Assembly (NCBI RefSeq): GCF_900465315.1
Contig: NZ_UBIX01000016.1
Length of the DNA: 64,000 nucleotides
Strand: one strand, 5' to 3'
Source: Asaia bogorensis_B
Lineage (GTDB): Bacteria; Pseudomonadota; Alphaproteobacteria; Acetobacterales; Acetobacteraceae
Shown here: positions 26,419 to 35,550 of the stretch, in pieces
Position numbering within the stretch: position 1 is the first letter of the stretch
Layout: every line of letters starts with the position of its first letter
Notes under the pieces: model-generated
Seen by the model: only the letters and a program-made list of their open reading frames with translations
Database searches by the model: none
What the model was told of the DNA's origin: nothing
Made by a program: the position numbers and the translations under genes

Positions 26419-27398
26419 CCATTCAGACGAACGCCAGCGCTCATACGCCGATCCGCCACTTCCTCGACCTGCGCGACCTCGACAGCGCCACGCTGCGCGA
26501 CATCATTGATGTCGGTCGTGCGGTCAAGGCGATGCAGAATAACCGCCGCGCTCCGATGCATCCCGCCCACCCGCTAGCCGGACGTACGCTGGGGCTGATG
26601 CTGTCAAAGCCGTCCACACGCACGCGCCTCTCTTTCGAGGTGGGCATGCGTCAGCTGGGTGGCGATGTCTCTGTGCTGTCGCCGTCAGACATGCAAATCG
26701 GCAGAGGCGAAAGCCTCGCCGATACGGCGCGTGTTCTCTCCCGCTTTCTGGACGTTCTCGTTGTCCGCACCGGTGAGACGGATATGCTGGGCGAACTGGT
26801 CCGCTGGAGTTCCATTCCCGTCGTCAACGGGCTTACACCGGACTCGCATCCGGTGCAGATCCTGGCGGATATCATGACCTATGAAGAGCATCGCGGTCCT
26901 GTCGCGGGCTCGCACTGGGCATGGATCGGTGATGGCAACAACGTGGCTGCATCCCTGATCGAAGGCGCCGTTCGCTTCGGGTTCTGTCTCACCCTTGCAA
27001 CGCCCGAATCCATGAAGCCCCGTCAGGACGTTCTGGACTGGGCGCGCGCTGAAGGGGGGAAAATCCGCCTTGTTCATGACCCCATCGAGGCCGTCATGGA
27101 GGCGGGCTGCATCGTAACCGATACATGGACCAGCATGTCCGATGAGGAATCATCGGTGCGTCTGAACACCCTGCGCCCTTTCCAGGTCAATACGGCCCTG
27201 ATGCAGAATGCGCCCGAAGGGGCCCTGTTCATGCACTGTCTGCCTGCCCATATCGGTGAGGAAGTGACCGAAGACGTGTTTGAAAGCCCGGCCTCCGTTG
27301 TGTTCGACGAGGCCGAAAACCGCCTCCATGCCCAGAAAGGTCTTCTGCTCTGGGTTCTTGGGGGCGAGAACTGGCGCGACTTCGGTAGCCCGGCCTGA
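26415..27398 (+). CDS. argF: Ornithine carbamoyltransferase
   Basis: Makes citrulline from ornithine and carbamoyl phosphate. Carbamoyl-phosphate loop SKPSTRTRLSFE, the HPVQILAD motif (SHPVQILADIMTYEEH) and the ornithine-binding HCLPAH are all present. Length 327 is slightly longer than usual. The start overlaps the argD stop, so argD-argF form one unit, with hslO 52 bases downstream. A small hairpin GGGTGA/TCACCC lies in that gap at about 27405-27421. Confidence 0.95.
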   Translation: MTIQTNASAHTPIRHFLDLRDLDSATLRDIIDVGRAVKAMQNNRRAPMHPAHPLAGRTLGLMLSKPSTRTRLSFEVGMRQLGGDVSVLSPSDMQIGRGESLADTARVLSRFLDVLVVRTGETDMLGELVRWSSIPVVNGLTPDSHPVQILADIMTYEEHRGPVAGSHWAWIGDGNNVAASLIEGAVRFGFCLTLATPESMKPRQDVLDWARAEGGKIRLVHDPIEAVMEAGCIVTDTWTSMSDEESSVRLNTLRPFQVNTALMQNAPEGALFMHCLPAHIGEEVTEDVFESPASVVFDEAENRLHAQKGLLLWVLGGENWRDFGSPA

Positions 27399-27450
27399 CC
27401 CGGTCGGGTGATGGTTTCACCCTGAGTATGAAGTAATTGTTGAAGCACAG

Positions 27451-28368
27451 ATGATCGAGACACCTGCCTTTCTTGATACGCAACGCCCGGATGAAGTGCC
27501 TGATCTGGTGATCTCGCATGGCATCACGCCATTTCATCTGGCGAAGCGACCGGTGCGTGGGCGACTGGTACGGCTTGGCAAGCTGGCTGACATCATGCTG
27601 ACGCGTCACGATATTCCGGATGACGGCCGCATCCTTGCCGGTGAAGCGCTCTCGCTTGTTGCCGGCCTGAGTGCCGGTCTGAAGTTCAAGGGATCATTCT
27701 CGCTGCAGATCAAGGGCGATGGTCCGGTCTCCATGCTGGTGACCGATTGCACCGACGCCGGTGAATTGCGGTTTTATCTGCGGTCACCCGACACGCTCGA
27801 AACCGGGTCGGCCCGCTCGCTTCTCGGCGAGGGATATTTCGCGTTCACGATCGATCAGGGGGCTCACACCGAGCGCCATCAGGGCATTGTAGCGCTCGAG
27901 GGCGAAACCCTTGCCGATATGGCCATGCATTATTTCGCCACCAGTGAGCAGCATCAGTGCTGGATGCGCCTTTATTGCGAAAAGACACCGGATGGCTGGC
28001 AGGCCGGTGCCCTGCTCCTGGAGAAGATTGCCGAAGAGGGCGGGATTTCATCAGGGGCCGACAGCGCTGAGGACGCCTGGGAGACAGCTTGCGTTCTGGG
28101 CAATACCCTGACCTCCGCCGAGCTTTTCGACCCCAAGCTGAGTGCCACCACCCTTATCGAACGCCTGTTCGGTTCACAGGATGTTATCGTGGATCGTCCG
28201 CGAGCGGTCAGTCTCGGCTGCCGGTGCAATCGTGCGCGTCTAGCAGGTGTGCTCTCTACTTTCCCGGAAGATGATCTCGACCATATGGCCGACGACGGTC
28301 AGATCACCATGAACTGCGAATTCTGCAATGTCGGGTTCCGCTTTGATCGAGCCGAGATAGCGCGATGA
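27451..28368 (+). CDS. hslO: Redox-regulated chaperone Hsp33
   Basis: Cytosolic holdase activated by oxidation. The four zinc cysteines are Cys257 and Cys259 (CRC) and Cys289 and Cys292 (CEFC). The N-terminal domain has the family DCTDAGELRFY-like region and GEGYFAFTIDQG. Length 305 is normal. It follows argD-argF, an order common in Alphaproteobacteria, and overlaps the next gene by four bases. In acetic acid bacteria oxidative or acid unfolding stress would be a natural trigger (inference). Confidence 0.94.
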   Translation: MIETPAFLDTQRPDEVPDLVISHGITPFHLAKRPVRGRLVRLGKLADIMLTRHDIPDDGRILAGEALSLVAGLSAGLKFKGSFSLQIKGDGPVSMLVTDCTDAGELRFYLRSPDTLETGSARSLLGEGYFAFTIDQGAHTERHQGIVALEGETLADMAMHYFATSEQHQCWMRLYCEKTPDGWQAGALLLEKIAEEGGISSGADSAEDAWETACVLGNTLTSAELFDPKLSATTLIERLFGSQDVIVDRPRAVSLGCRCNRARLAGVLSTFPEDDLDHMADDGQITMNCEFCNVGFRFDRAEIAR

Positions 28369-29375
28369 GCGATGCCGAAACCTTTCTGGCATCCGCACGC
28401 ATTGAGGGTGAGGAAATCGGCTCGCTTTATGATCAGTGGCTCCCGCAAGACGTTGTTCGGCTTGCTGACAACGTAACGTGCGTGACGTTCAAAGATGCCC
28501 TGAGTGAGCGTCAGGCCGTGTGGTACTTCGATGCGAACCGTGACTACTGCGGATCGCACATAGAAGTGGTACAGCGACTGCAACCGGACGATGTTCTCGC
28601 GACTGTATCGCCATGGTTCGATAGTTTGTCGCGCACGTCCTTGGCCGCAATGCCGTCTCCTGCCAGGGACTCTCTCGCCCTACCGCTCTTTCTCTCAACC
28701 CAGCTTGCAGCAGCCTGGTCTGTGCGCATGATGGCCGATCTCCAGCAGATACAAACCGCTCTGGTTGAGCAAGAGCGCGAAATCACACGCGTCGAAGGCA
28801 CTGCACTCTCAGCACGTGACCTCAGACGACTGTTGGCAACGCGCATCGGCCACGAGACTCTTGTCGTATTATCGCCGTTCTCGGGGCTACCTTTACGATC
28901 TCAGATTTCGTTCGTTGTCGATCATCGTTTGATTCACCGTTTTTACGATGAAGGACTCGATTGTGCTTTTTACCTTGCATGGTGGGAAAAGCAGATTGAT
29001 GCTCCTCCTTCTTTTTATTGCCCGAAAGCCAATATCATCGTCAGCGACGAAAATATGGCGGGTATGCTTCCATCACTCGTTCTCGGCTGGTACCTGAGTA
29101 CGCCAGACCACGTCAGCATGATTATGGGAGCGCAGGCGTTTGAGGCGCGCGATTACGGTTTGGGCAAGGCGTCAGCTTTGATGGCAGAATCCCATACACC
29201 CGATGCCACATTACCCTCGGCCCCGGACGCGGCGTCAGCAGATCTTATTTCCGAATCTTGGGCATTCTTGCACCAGCATAAGTCGAATGGAAGCATCGTG
29301 CCTGACCCGAAAAAAGATCCAAGGCCGGCAGGTGGGTTATTCAATCGGCTGCGTTCTATCGTCAAAAAGAAATAA
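28365..29375 (+). CDS. Protein of unknown function coupled to hslO
   Basis: 336 residues starting within the hslO stop codon. No signal peptide and no membrane helix; aromatic residues are frequent (ESWAF, LAWWEKQ), and the last 60 residues are Pro/Ser/Asp-rich, ending in a basic RLRSIVKKK. The middle reads like a mixed alpha/beta domain. Codons are less GC-biased than in hslO, which may mean later acquisition. I do not recognise a family. Coupling to hslO hints at a stress-related role but that is speculation. Confidence 0.7.
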   Translation: MSDAETFLASARIEGEEIGSLYDQWLPQDVVRLADNVTCVTFKDALSERQAVWYFDANRDYCGSHIEVVQRLQPDDVLATVSPWFDSLSRTSLAAMPSPARDSLALPLFLSTQLAAAWSVRMMADLQQIQTALVEQEREITRVEGTALSARDLRRLLATRIGHETLVVLSPFSGLPLRSQISFVVDHRLIHRFYDEGLDCAFYLAWWEKQIDAPPSFYCPKANIIVSDENMAGMLPSLVLGWYLSTPDHVSMIMGAQAFEARDYGLGKASALMAESHTPDATLPSAPDAASADLISESWAFLHQHKSNGSIVPDPKKDPRPAGGLFNRLRSIVKKK

Positions 29376-29402
29376 CAACCGTCCTATCCTCAGGAGCAGA
29401 TC

Positions 29403-30266
29403 ATGTCGCGCCGCCAGTCACGCATTCAGTCTTTCCTTCGTTTTGGTTCAGTCTGTCTCTTGCTGAGCAGTGTTTCGCCTCTGCTTACAGCTTGCGGCGA
29501 CAGCGAGCCCCAGAGTTTTGCGCCGCTTGATTATAGCTACCTGAGCAAGATGCACCTCAATGTGGCGCATATTGAAGTCGTGGATTCTGCGCCTCCCGGC
29601 AGCACGCCCGGTGACATCTCCGCCAAGGCACCCACGCCCCCCCAGCAGGCACTTGAGCAGATGGCGCGTGACCGCCTCATTGCGAGCGGTTCGGAAGGCA
29701 CTGGCACATTCACGATCACCAAGGCCAGCATCCTTCACGCACCCGGGGGAACATTGCTTGGTGAGCTTGAAGCCCATGTCGATCTTTCCGCCCCGTCCGG
29801 CGGTCGCGCTGGCTACGCCCTGGCCCATATCACCCGCAGCCTCAATCCTGGCGACAAGGATCCGGAATCCCGCGCGGTCCTGTATGATCTGACCACGCAG
29901 ATGATGCAGGACATGAACGTGGAACTCGAATTCCAGATCAAGAAATCACTGCATGACTGGCTGGTCGACGCCAGCGGTGCCCCCCTTCCGGGAGCTATCA
30001 CGCAACAGGACATCGGGCCGGGCACCGCGCTGCCTGCTCCGGCTGCTTCCAGTTCGGTCACGAGCGCCAATGCGCCAGTTGCTGCGCCGGCCGCCGCCGT
30101 CACCAGCGCTACGCCGGCCGCACCGATCAAATCCGCTGCACCTCAGGAGCCAGACGCCATCTTCCCGCTGGGAGATGATGCGTCTGCAGCAAGCGCACCT
30201 GCGGTAACGCCCACTGTCAAATCCCCCAAGCCCGGCACGCTCTCCCTGCCCGCCAAACATTCCTGA
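29403..30266 (+). CDS. Predicted lipoprotein with Ala/Pro-rich tail
   Basis: 287 residues. Leader with a lipobox LTAC (about residue 31), then a roughly 160-residue folded region with GTFTITKASILHAPGG and a helical TTQMMQDMNVELEFQIKK segment. The last 90 residues are Ala/Pro/Thr/Ser-rich and probably disordered, perhaps spanning the periplasm. GGAG at 29392-29395 precedes ATG 29403. It lies 27 bases after the unknown gene coupled to hslO. Family not recognised; it recalls small outer-membrane-associated lipoproteins of Acetobacteraceae. Confidence 0.65.
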   Translation: MSRRQSRIQSFLRFGSVCLLLSSVSPLLTACGDSEPQSFAPLDYSYLSKMHLNVAHIEVVDSAPPGSTPGDISAKAPTPPQQALEQMARDRLIASGSEGTGTFTITKASILHAPGGTLLGELEAHVDLSAPSGGRAGYALAHITRSLNPGDKDPESRAVLYDLTTQMMQDMNVELEFQIKKSLHDWLVDASGAPLPGAITQQDIGPGTALPAPAASSSVTSANAPVAAPAAAVTSATPAAPIKSAAPQEPDAIFPLGDDASAASAPAVTPTVKSPKPGTLSLPAKHS

Positions 30267-30417
30267 GCCAGCGCTCTCGGGCCAATCGGTGTGCGCCTGA
30301 GGTGTCTCACCGGTTGGTTCTTCAGAAAGCGGCTTGCATTTCCCCCGGCAATCGCGAAGAAGGAAGTTGCGCCCAGGATATGGGAATCACGCAGTGTTGT
30401 TCTGTCAGGAGAACAGA

Positions 30418-31113
30418 TTGAGCGCCCATTCATCCTCACGCCGACGCTTCGTCAGAAACGCCGCGGGCACAACGGCCTTCTTTCTGCTTGCCGGACAGGA
30501 ATTTCAGGTACCAGCTTTCGCAGCCTCCGCCAGCGAGGATGAAGGCAAGCGCTTCTTCTCCCCTGCTGAACATCGCTTTCTCGATGCCGCCTGCGATTGC
30601 ATCTACCCCAATGACGCGTTTGGCCCTGGCGCGACCGCATTGGGCGTGCCGACATTCATCGACAGGCAGATGCAAACCCCCTACGGCCGCGGCGAACTCT
30701 GGTACATGCAGGGTCCATTTCAGGATGGCCCCGCCAATCTTGGCTATCAGCTCCCCTTGGCACCTTGCGATCTCTATCGACAGGGTATCGAAGCGGCCAA
30801 TCACTACGCTAATGAAGAGCGTGGTAAGGATTTTGCCGACCTGCCGCAGAATATCCAGATTGAGCTCCTGAGCGCGTTCGAAGGTGGCGCGGTCCATTTT
30901 CCCGCCTTCAATGCCCGTCTGTTTTTCGAGCAACTGCGCCGCAATACGCTTGAAGGCGCTTTTGCCGACCCTATTCACGGTGGCAATCGTCATATGCAAG
31001 GCTGGATGTTGCTGGGCTTCCCCGGCTCACGCGCCGATTTCATGGACTGGGTCAATCAGGAAGGGGCCGCCTACCCCTTCGGCCCCGTATCAATCGACGG
31101 CCAGAAGGCCTGA
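30418..31113 (+). CDS. Gluconate 2-dehydrogenase-type small subunit (subunit 3)
   Basis: Small, Tat-exported subunit of the three-part membrane dehydrogenases. The twin-arginine signal SSRRRFVRNAAG is followed by a hydrophobic stretch ending AFA. The body has the subunit-3 pattern: FFSPAEHRFLDAACDCIYP, DRQMQTPYGRGELWYMQGPF, GGAVHFPAFNARLFFEQL and NRHMQGWMLLGFPG. Start: TTG 30418, six bases after AGGAG; no ATG fits. The protein holds the large subunit in place and carries it through the Tat pathway. Operon: this gene, GMC subunit, cytochrome c. Confidence 0.88.
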   Translation: MSAHSSSRRRFVRNAAGTTAFFLLAGQEFQVPAFAASASEDEGKRFFSPAEHRFLDAACDCIYPNDAFGPGATALGVPTFIDRQMQTPYGRGELWYMQGPFQDGPANLGYQLPLAPCDLYRQGIEAANHYANEERGKDFADLPQNIQIELLSAFEGGAVHFPAFNARLFFEQLRRNTLEGAFADPIHGGNRHMQGWMLLGFPGSRADFMDWVNQEGAAYPFGPVSIDGQKA

Positions 31114-31140
31114 CCCCGCTTATTACCGAGTATCAAACGC

Positions 31141-32919
31141 ATGACTTCAAAACGGACTGATGTTGTCATCATTGGGGCTGGCTGGGCAGGCGCCATCCTC
31201 GCCAAGGAAATGCGCGAGGCCGGGCGAAGCGTCGTCATGCTTGAGCGCGGACCCGAACGTAAAACAGCCGATGAAGGAACATATCCCGGCTCCATCGACG
31301 AATTGCGCGGGGCCATTCGCCATCGCCTTTTCCAGAACCCGGCCAAAACCACCGTCACCATCCGCAACACCATCAACCAGACAGCCTTGCCCTACAGGCA
31401 ACTGGCCGCATTCCTTCCAGGTGAAGGCGTCGGGGGTGCTGGTCTGCACTGGTCCGGTGTGCATTTTCGCGCTGCCCCGGATGACCTTCGCCTCAAAAGC
31501 CACGTCATCGAACGCTATGGCGCAAAATTCATCCCGGAAACGATGAACCTGCAGGATTACGGCGTCACTTACGAGGAACTGGAACCATTTTTCGACAAGG
31601 CAGAAAAGGTTTTCGGCACTTCAGGTGAAGCCTATAAAATCAACGGGCAGATTGTCGGAAAGGGGAACGTTTTCGCCCCGTCACGCAGCGACAACTTCCC
31701 ACTGCCTGCGATGCAGGATGTCTACACCGCCAGCCTGTTCCGAAAGGCTAGTGCGGAGGCTGGCTATCATCCTTATGCCCTGCCAGCCGCAAATGCCTCG
31801 AAACAATACACGAATACTTACGGCCTTCAGATGGGGCCATGCAATTTCTGCGGTTACTGTAGCGGCTACGACTGCTACATGTATTCCAAGGCATCACCCA
31901 ACATCAATATCCTGCCCGCGCTCCGCAACGATCCCGAATTCACCCTGATTACCGATGCTCATGTGTTGAGGGTCAATCTGGACAGCGATCGCCGCAAGGC
32001 GACCGGCGTGACCTATCTCGACCAACGTGAAAACCGCGAGAAAACCATCGAGGCGGAACTGGTCATTCTCGCAGCCTTCCAGTTCCACAATGTCCACCTC
32101 ATGCTTCTTTCCGGTATCGGCAAACCCTATGACCCGGTCAGTAATACCGGCGTGGTAGGACGTAATTTCGTTTATCAGACCATCACAACGTCCCGGGCAT
32201 GGCTATCTGAGAACCAGTACACCAACCAGTTTGTCGGGGCAGGCGGCGCAGGCGTCGCCATAGACGATTTCAACAGTGATAATTTCGATCACGGCCCGCT
32301 GGGCTTCATCGGTGGGTCACCCATCTGGGTCAACCAGGCCGGTGTCAAACCGATCGCTGCCGCCATGACAGGCGGCGGAAAATCCGCCCCGCGCTGGGGA
32401 GCCGGCTACAAGGCGGGGCTCGTCGACACCTACAGGCATTCGATGGCCATGGACGCACATGGCAGCAACATGGCCTATCGCGACGTCTATCTTGATCTGG
32501 ATCCGACCTGGAAAGACAGTTACGGCCAGCCACTTCTGCGCATGACCTTCACGTGGAAGGAAAACGACATCCGCATGAACCAGTATGTCGTGGGCAAGAT
32601 CGAACCAATCATGAAAGCCCTTGGGGCCAGACGCTACGAGCTGGGCAGGCTCGAACATGGCGAGGCCTTCGACACACGACGCTATCAGACCACCCATCTG
32701 GGCGGGGGGGCGGTCATGGGCACAAGCCCACAGGACAGCGCCCTGAACCGCTATCTGCAGAGCTGGGATGTCTCGAACGTTTTTGTCATCGGCTCCAACG
32801 CTTTTCCCCAAGGCATGGGTTACAACCCGACAGGCACCGTCGCGGCCCTGGCTTACTGGGCGGCGTATCATATCCGCACCCAATATCTCTCACAGCCCGG
32901 CCCACTGGTCTCGCTATGA
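31141..32919 (+). CDS. FAD-dependent GMC-type dehydrogenase large subunit (gluconate dehydrogenase family)
   Basis: Periplasm-facing catalytic subunit oxidising a sugar or sugar acid (gluconate, 2-ketogluconate, sorbitol and fructose enzymes share this fold) and passing electrons to the cytochrome subunit and ubiquinone. The Rossmann GAGWAGA motif is near the N-terminus. A Cys cluster C234, C237, C240, C245 (GPCNFCGYCSGYDC) matches the region that binds a 3Fe-4S centre in FAD-glucose and fructose dehydrogenases. The C-terminal HLGGGAVMG and GMGYNPTGTVAALAYWAA carry the active-site His/Asn. Substrate is not decided by sequence. No own export signal. Confidence 0.88.
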   Translation: MTSKRTDVVIIGAGWAGAILAKEMREAGRSVVMLERGPERKTADEGTYPGSIDELRGAIRHRLFQNPAKTTVTIRNTINQTALPYRQLAAFLPGEGVGGAGLHWSGVHFRAAPDDLRLKSHVIERYGAKFIPETMNLQDYGVTYEELEPFFDKAEKVFGTSGEAYKINGQIVGKGNVFAPSRSDNFPLPAMQDVYTASLFRKASAEAGYHPYALPAANASKQYTNTYGLQMGPCNFCGYCSGYDCYMYSKASPNINILPALRNDPEFTLITDAHVLRVNLDSDRRKATGVTYLDQRENREKTIEAELVILAAFQFHNVHLMLLSGIGKPYDPVSNTGVVGRNFVYQTITTSRAWLSENQYTNQFVGAGGAGVAIDDFNSDNFDHGPLGFIGGSPIWVNQAGVKPIAAAMTGGGKSAPRWGAGYKAGLVDTYRHSMAMDAHGSNMAYRDVYLDLDPTWKDSYGQPLLRMTFTWKENDIRMNQYVVGKIEPIMKALGARRYELGRLEHGEAFDTRRYQTTHLGGGAVMGTSPQDSALNRYLQSWDVSNVFVIGSNAFPQGMGYNPTGTVAALAYWAAYHIRTQYLSQPGPLVSL

Positions 32920-34250
32920 TGAAGCGCCTGTCTCTCCTGCTCGCCACGGGCTTTACGGTTATTGGCGCGCTCGCGGTCACCCCGGTGGGTCACGCCCAGA
33001 CTACCGATCACCGCGGCCTGATCGATCAGGGACGTTACGTGGCCGAGGCAGCTGATTGCTCCGCCTGCCACACCCACGACCCTTCAGCCCCCTATGCGGG
33101 AGGCAATCCTTTCGTCCTGCCAATCGGTACGCTCTATGCGCCAAACATCACACCCGACGTGCGGCATGGGATCGGCGCCTATACGGAAGCCGACTTCACC
33201 AGAGCCCTCCGTCAGGGCATCGGCAGAAACGGCAAACCCCTTTATCCGGCCATGCCGTTCCCGTCCTACGCGCGCATGACCGATGCCGATATCCATGCGC
33301 TGTGGATCTATTTCCGCGAGGGCGTCGCACCACTCGCCAAAGCCCCACCAGCAAACACCATACCCTGGCCTCTCTCGATGCGCTGGCCCATGACGCTATG
33401 GCGCTGGGCTTTCGCGCCCACGCCCAAAGCTGCCATGGCCAATGCCGACCGCTCCTTCGCGTCCGCTGAGATCGCGCGCGGGGCCTATCTGGTGGAGGGG
33501 CCCGGTCATTGCGGGGCATGCCACACACCCCGTGCCCTGACCATGCAGGAAAAATCGCTCTCCAGCGATCAGGGTGCCACGTATCTGGCAGGTGGCGGCG
33601 CCGTGGATGGCTGGACACCGGTCAATCTCCGGCAGGACGACAGAACAGGCCTGGGGCGATGGAGCGAGGATGACATTGTGGCCTTCCTTGCCACCGGTCG
33701 CAACCAGCATGGATCGGCATTCGGTGGCATGAGCGAGGCCATCGTGCATGGCACACAACATCTGAGCGATGCCGATCTTCACGCCATTGCACGCTATCTC
33801 AAGACCGAACTCCCAGCGCGCAAGAAAGAGGCGCCATGGCGGGCCGACGTAACCGTGGCCAATGCGCTGCATGAGGGGCATCTGCCAGATCATGGCGCAC
33901 AGGTCTATGTCGATCGATGCGCCGCCTGTCATCGGACCGATGGACATGGCTACGCACCAGCCTTCCCGCCCCTGGCAGGTAATCCTACCCTTATGGACAA
34001 GGATCCCGGATCACTCATTCTGATCGTTCTCCGTGGCGCAAGCGTACCCGCTACCGCCAAGGCGCAATCATCACTGACCATGCCGGGATTTGGTCATGTC
34101 CTGACCGATCAGGATATTGCTGATGTCGTGACATTCATACGCCACAGCTGGGGCAACACGGGTAGCGCTGTCTCGGCAGACGATGTCCGCTCTTTCCGGG
34201 CGCACAACGCCGAATGGATCAAAAACACGGCGTCCAATCCACTGAACTGA
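32916..34250 (+). CDS. Tri-heme cytochrome c subunit of the dehydrogenase
   Basis: 444 residues with a Sec signal (cleavage after GHA) and three CxxCH heme sites at 48-52 (CSACH), 199-203 (CGACH) and 335-339 (CAACH). This is the electron-transfer and membrane-anchoring subunit that reduces ubiquinone in gluconate-type dehydrogenases of acetic acid bacteria. The start ATGATG overlaps the large-subunit stop by four bases; a longer open frame back to 32553 lies inside the large-subunit gene and is not real. It is the last gene before the phage-derived cluster. Confidence 0.92.
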   Translation: MMKRLSLLLATGFTVIGALAVTPVGHAQTTDHRGLIDQGRYVAEAADCSACHTHDPSAPYAGGNPFVLPIGTLYAPNITPDVRHGIGAYTEADFTRALRQGIGRNGKPLYPAMPFPSYARMTDADIHALWIYFREGVAPLAKAPPANTIPWPLSMRWPMTLWRWAFAPTPKAAMANADRSFASAEIARGAYLVEGPGHCGACHTPRALTMQEKSLSSDQGATYLAGGGAVDGWTPVNLRQDDRTGLGRWSEDDIVAFLATGRNQHGSAFGGMSEAIVHGTQHLSDADLHAIARYLKTELPARKKEAPWRADVTVANALHEGHLPDHGAQVYVDRCAACHRTDGHGYAPAFPPLAGNPTLMDKDPGSLILIVLRGASVPATAKAQSSLTMPGFGHVLTDQDIADVVTFIRHSWGNTGSAVSADDVRSFRAHNAEWIKNTASNPLN

Positions 34251-34293
34251 TATTCCGGCACTAAGAGATACGCGCTAAACATCTTCAGCGGCC

Positions 34294-35550
34294 TCAATAA
34301 AGAAACCGATAGATCAGGCACCCCTGGAAGCCCCGGCCGCCCGCTGTCACCTCTCCCGCCTGGCGGGCCATATAGGCGCCTCCCCCACCTGCCCCATATT
34401 TGGTGGCGGTCAACCCGAGCAACGCCCCAGCCTTGCCACCACCACCCCAAGGGCCATCGGCACCGTTCCCGGCGAAAACCAGATTGCCGAACTGCCCGTC
34501 ACTGCCCGCGCCTCCATACTGATTCCATAGAATGCCTCCTGCGGCNCCCCCGCCGCTGCCGCCGCAGGAATTGCGTGCGGCAGAAAAATATCCAGCTTCT
34601 CCCCCATCGGCAGAGAGAAGGGGCTGGCCGCCATAGGTCACGTAGCTTGGCCCACCTTTCTGATCCGGACCGCCGCCCAGACCGATCGTGACCGACAATG
34701 TGCTGTCGCGCGCCGGATCAAGCGCATAGATCCCCCATGCATCGCCCCCGGCACCACCCCCCGCTCCCGAGAAAGCCCCGGCATCAGGAGAGATAACACT
34801 GCAAGACGCACCGCCACCGCCCGCGCCAATAAGCCGCAGCTCGACATGTTTGGCCCAGTCCGGAATGGTCAGAAGACCGCTTGTCGCACAAACGGCGTGA
34901 GGCTGGCTCACCTGCTGGGCAAAATCCATCGTCGCAAACTGGGTCAGATGCGGCATGAACGCTGCCCCCGGCTGTGCCACAACCCCCGACAAGGTTTGTG
35001 CGCCAGCAGGAATTGTCACCTCATAGAGGGGCACAACAACAGCACCGGCGACGGCTGGCGGATCGGAAGCCATGACAAACGCGATGCGCCCCGTCCTGCG
35101 CGTAGGCAGAGCCTTCCCGCGGTTATCAGGGCCCGCCATGGTCTGGTCCGGCTGATCGGCATTGTAGAAAGGCAGAACATCCAGACTGTCATCCTGCTCG
35201 CTGCAAATCGCAAAGAGCGTTAACATGGCACCTGTCATAGGCGCAGGAATGTGCTGAACCTCGTCGTTGTAGAACAGGCTCGGAACAGTTGCGGGTGCAG
35301 CTGCAAGCCCTGCAGAAACACTTCCGATATGGGTGCCATCCAGCGCATAGGGCGCGATGATCGTTCCCGGCCCGACAGAGACCGACAGATCCGATGACGA
35401 GACCACACACGCAAGACCCGATGCCATAACCGTCTGGCTACCCAGCAGGATCTCTGCAAGTCGTCCCACACCTTCCTTCGCGTAGCGGCCGAGACGCAGG
35501 AGATCCGTATCAAAGGGCACGGCGCCTGAATAGATGATTGGACGATCCAT
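34294..35550 (-). CDS. Phage tail fibre with glycine-rich C-terminal region
   Basis: 418 residues. The N-terminal 240 residues resemble fibre attachment regions (PIIYSGAVPFDTDLLRLGRY, YALDGTHIG). From about residue 245 the sequence has many Gly blocks (GAGGGGAS, GAGGGAGGDAWG, GPWGGGGKAG, GAGGGGAY), like polyglycine receptor-binding domains of Gp38-type adhesins. ATG 35550 overlaps the preceding TAA by one base. Base 34546 is N, leaving one residue undetermined. It is the last gene of the late run, a usual place for a host-range determinant. Confidence 0.75.
   Translation of the reverse strand: MDRPIIYSGAVPFDTDLLRLGRYAKEGVGRLAEILLGSQTVMASGLACVVSSSDLSVSVGPGTIIAPYALDGTHIGSVSAGLAAAPATVPSLFYNDEVQHIPAPMTGAMLTLFAICSEQDDSLDVLPFYNADQPDQTMAGPDNRGKALPTRRTGRIAFVMASDPPAVAGAVVVPLYEVTIPAGAQTLSGVVAQPGAAFMPHLTQFATMDFAQQVSQPHAVCATSGLLTIPDWAKHVELRLIGAGGGGASCSVISPDAGAFSGAGGGAGGDAWGIYALDPARDSTLSVTIGLGGGPDQKGGPSYVTYGGQPLLSADGGEAGYFSAARNSCGGSGGXAAGGILWNQYGGAGSDGQFGNLVFAGNGADGPWGGGGKAGALLGLTATKYGAGGGGAYMARQAGEVTAGGRGFQGCLIYRFLY

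Noticed and set aside
34251..34293. Possible attachment site at the left edge of the phage cluster
   Set aside because: I searched by eye for a direct repeat shared with 54470-54940 and found none of useful length.
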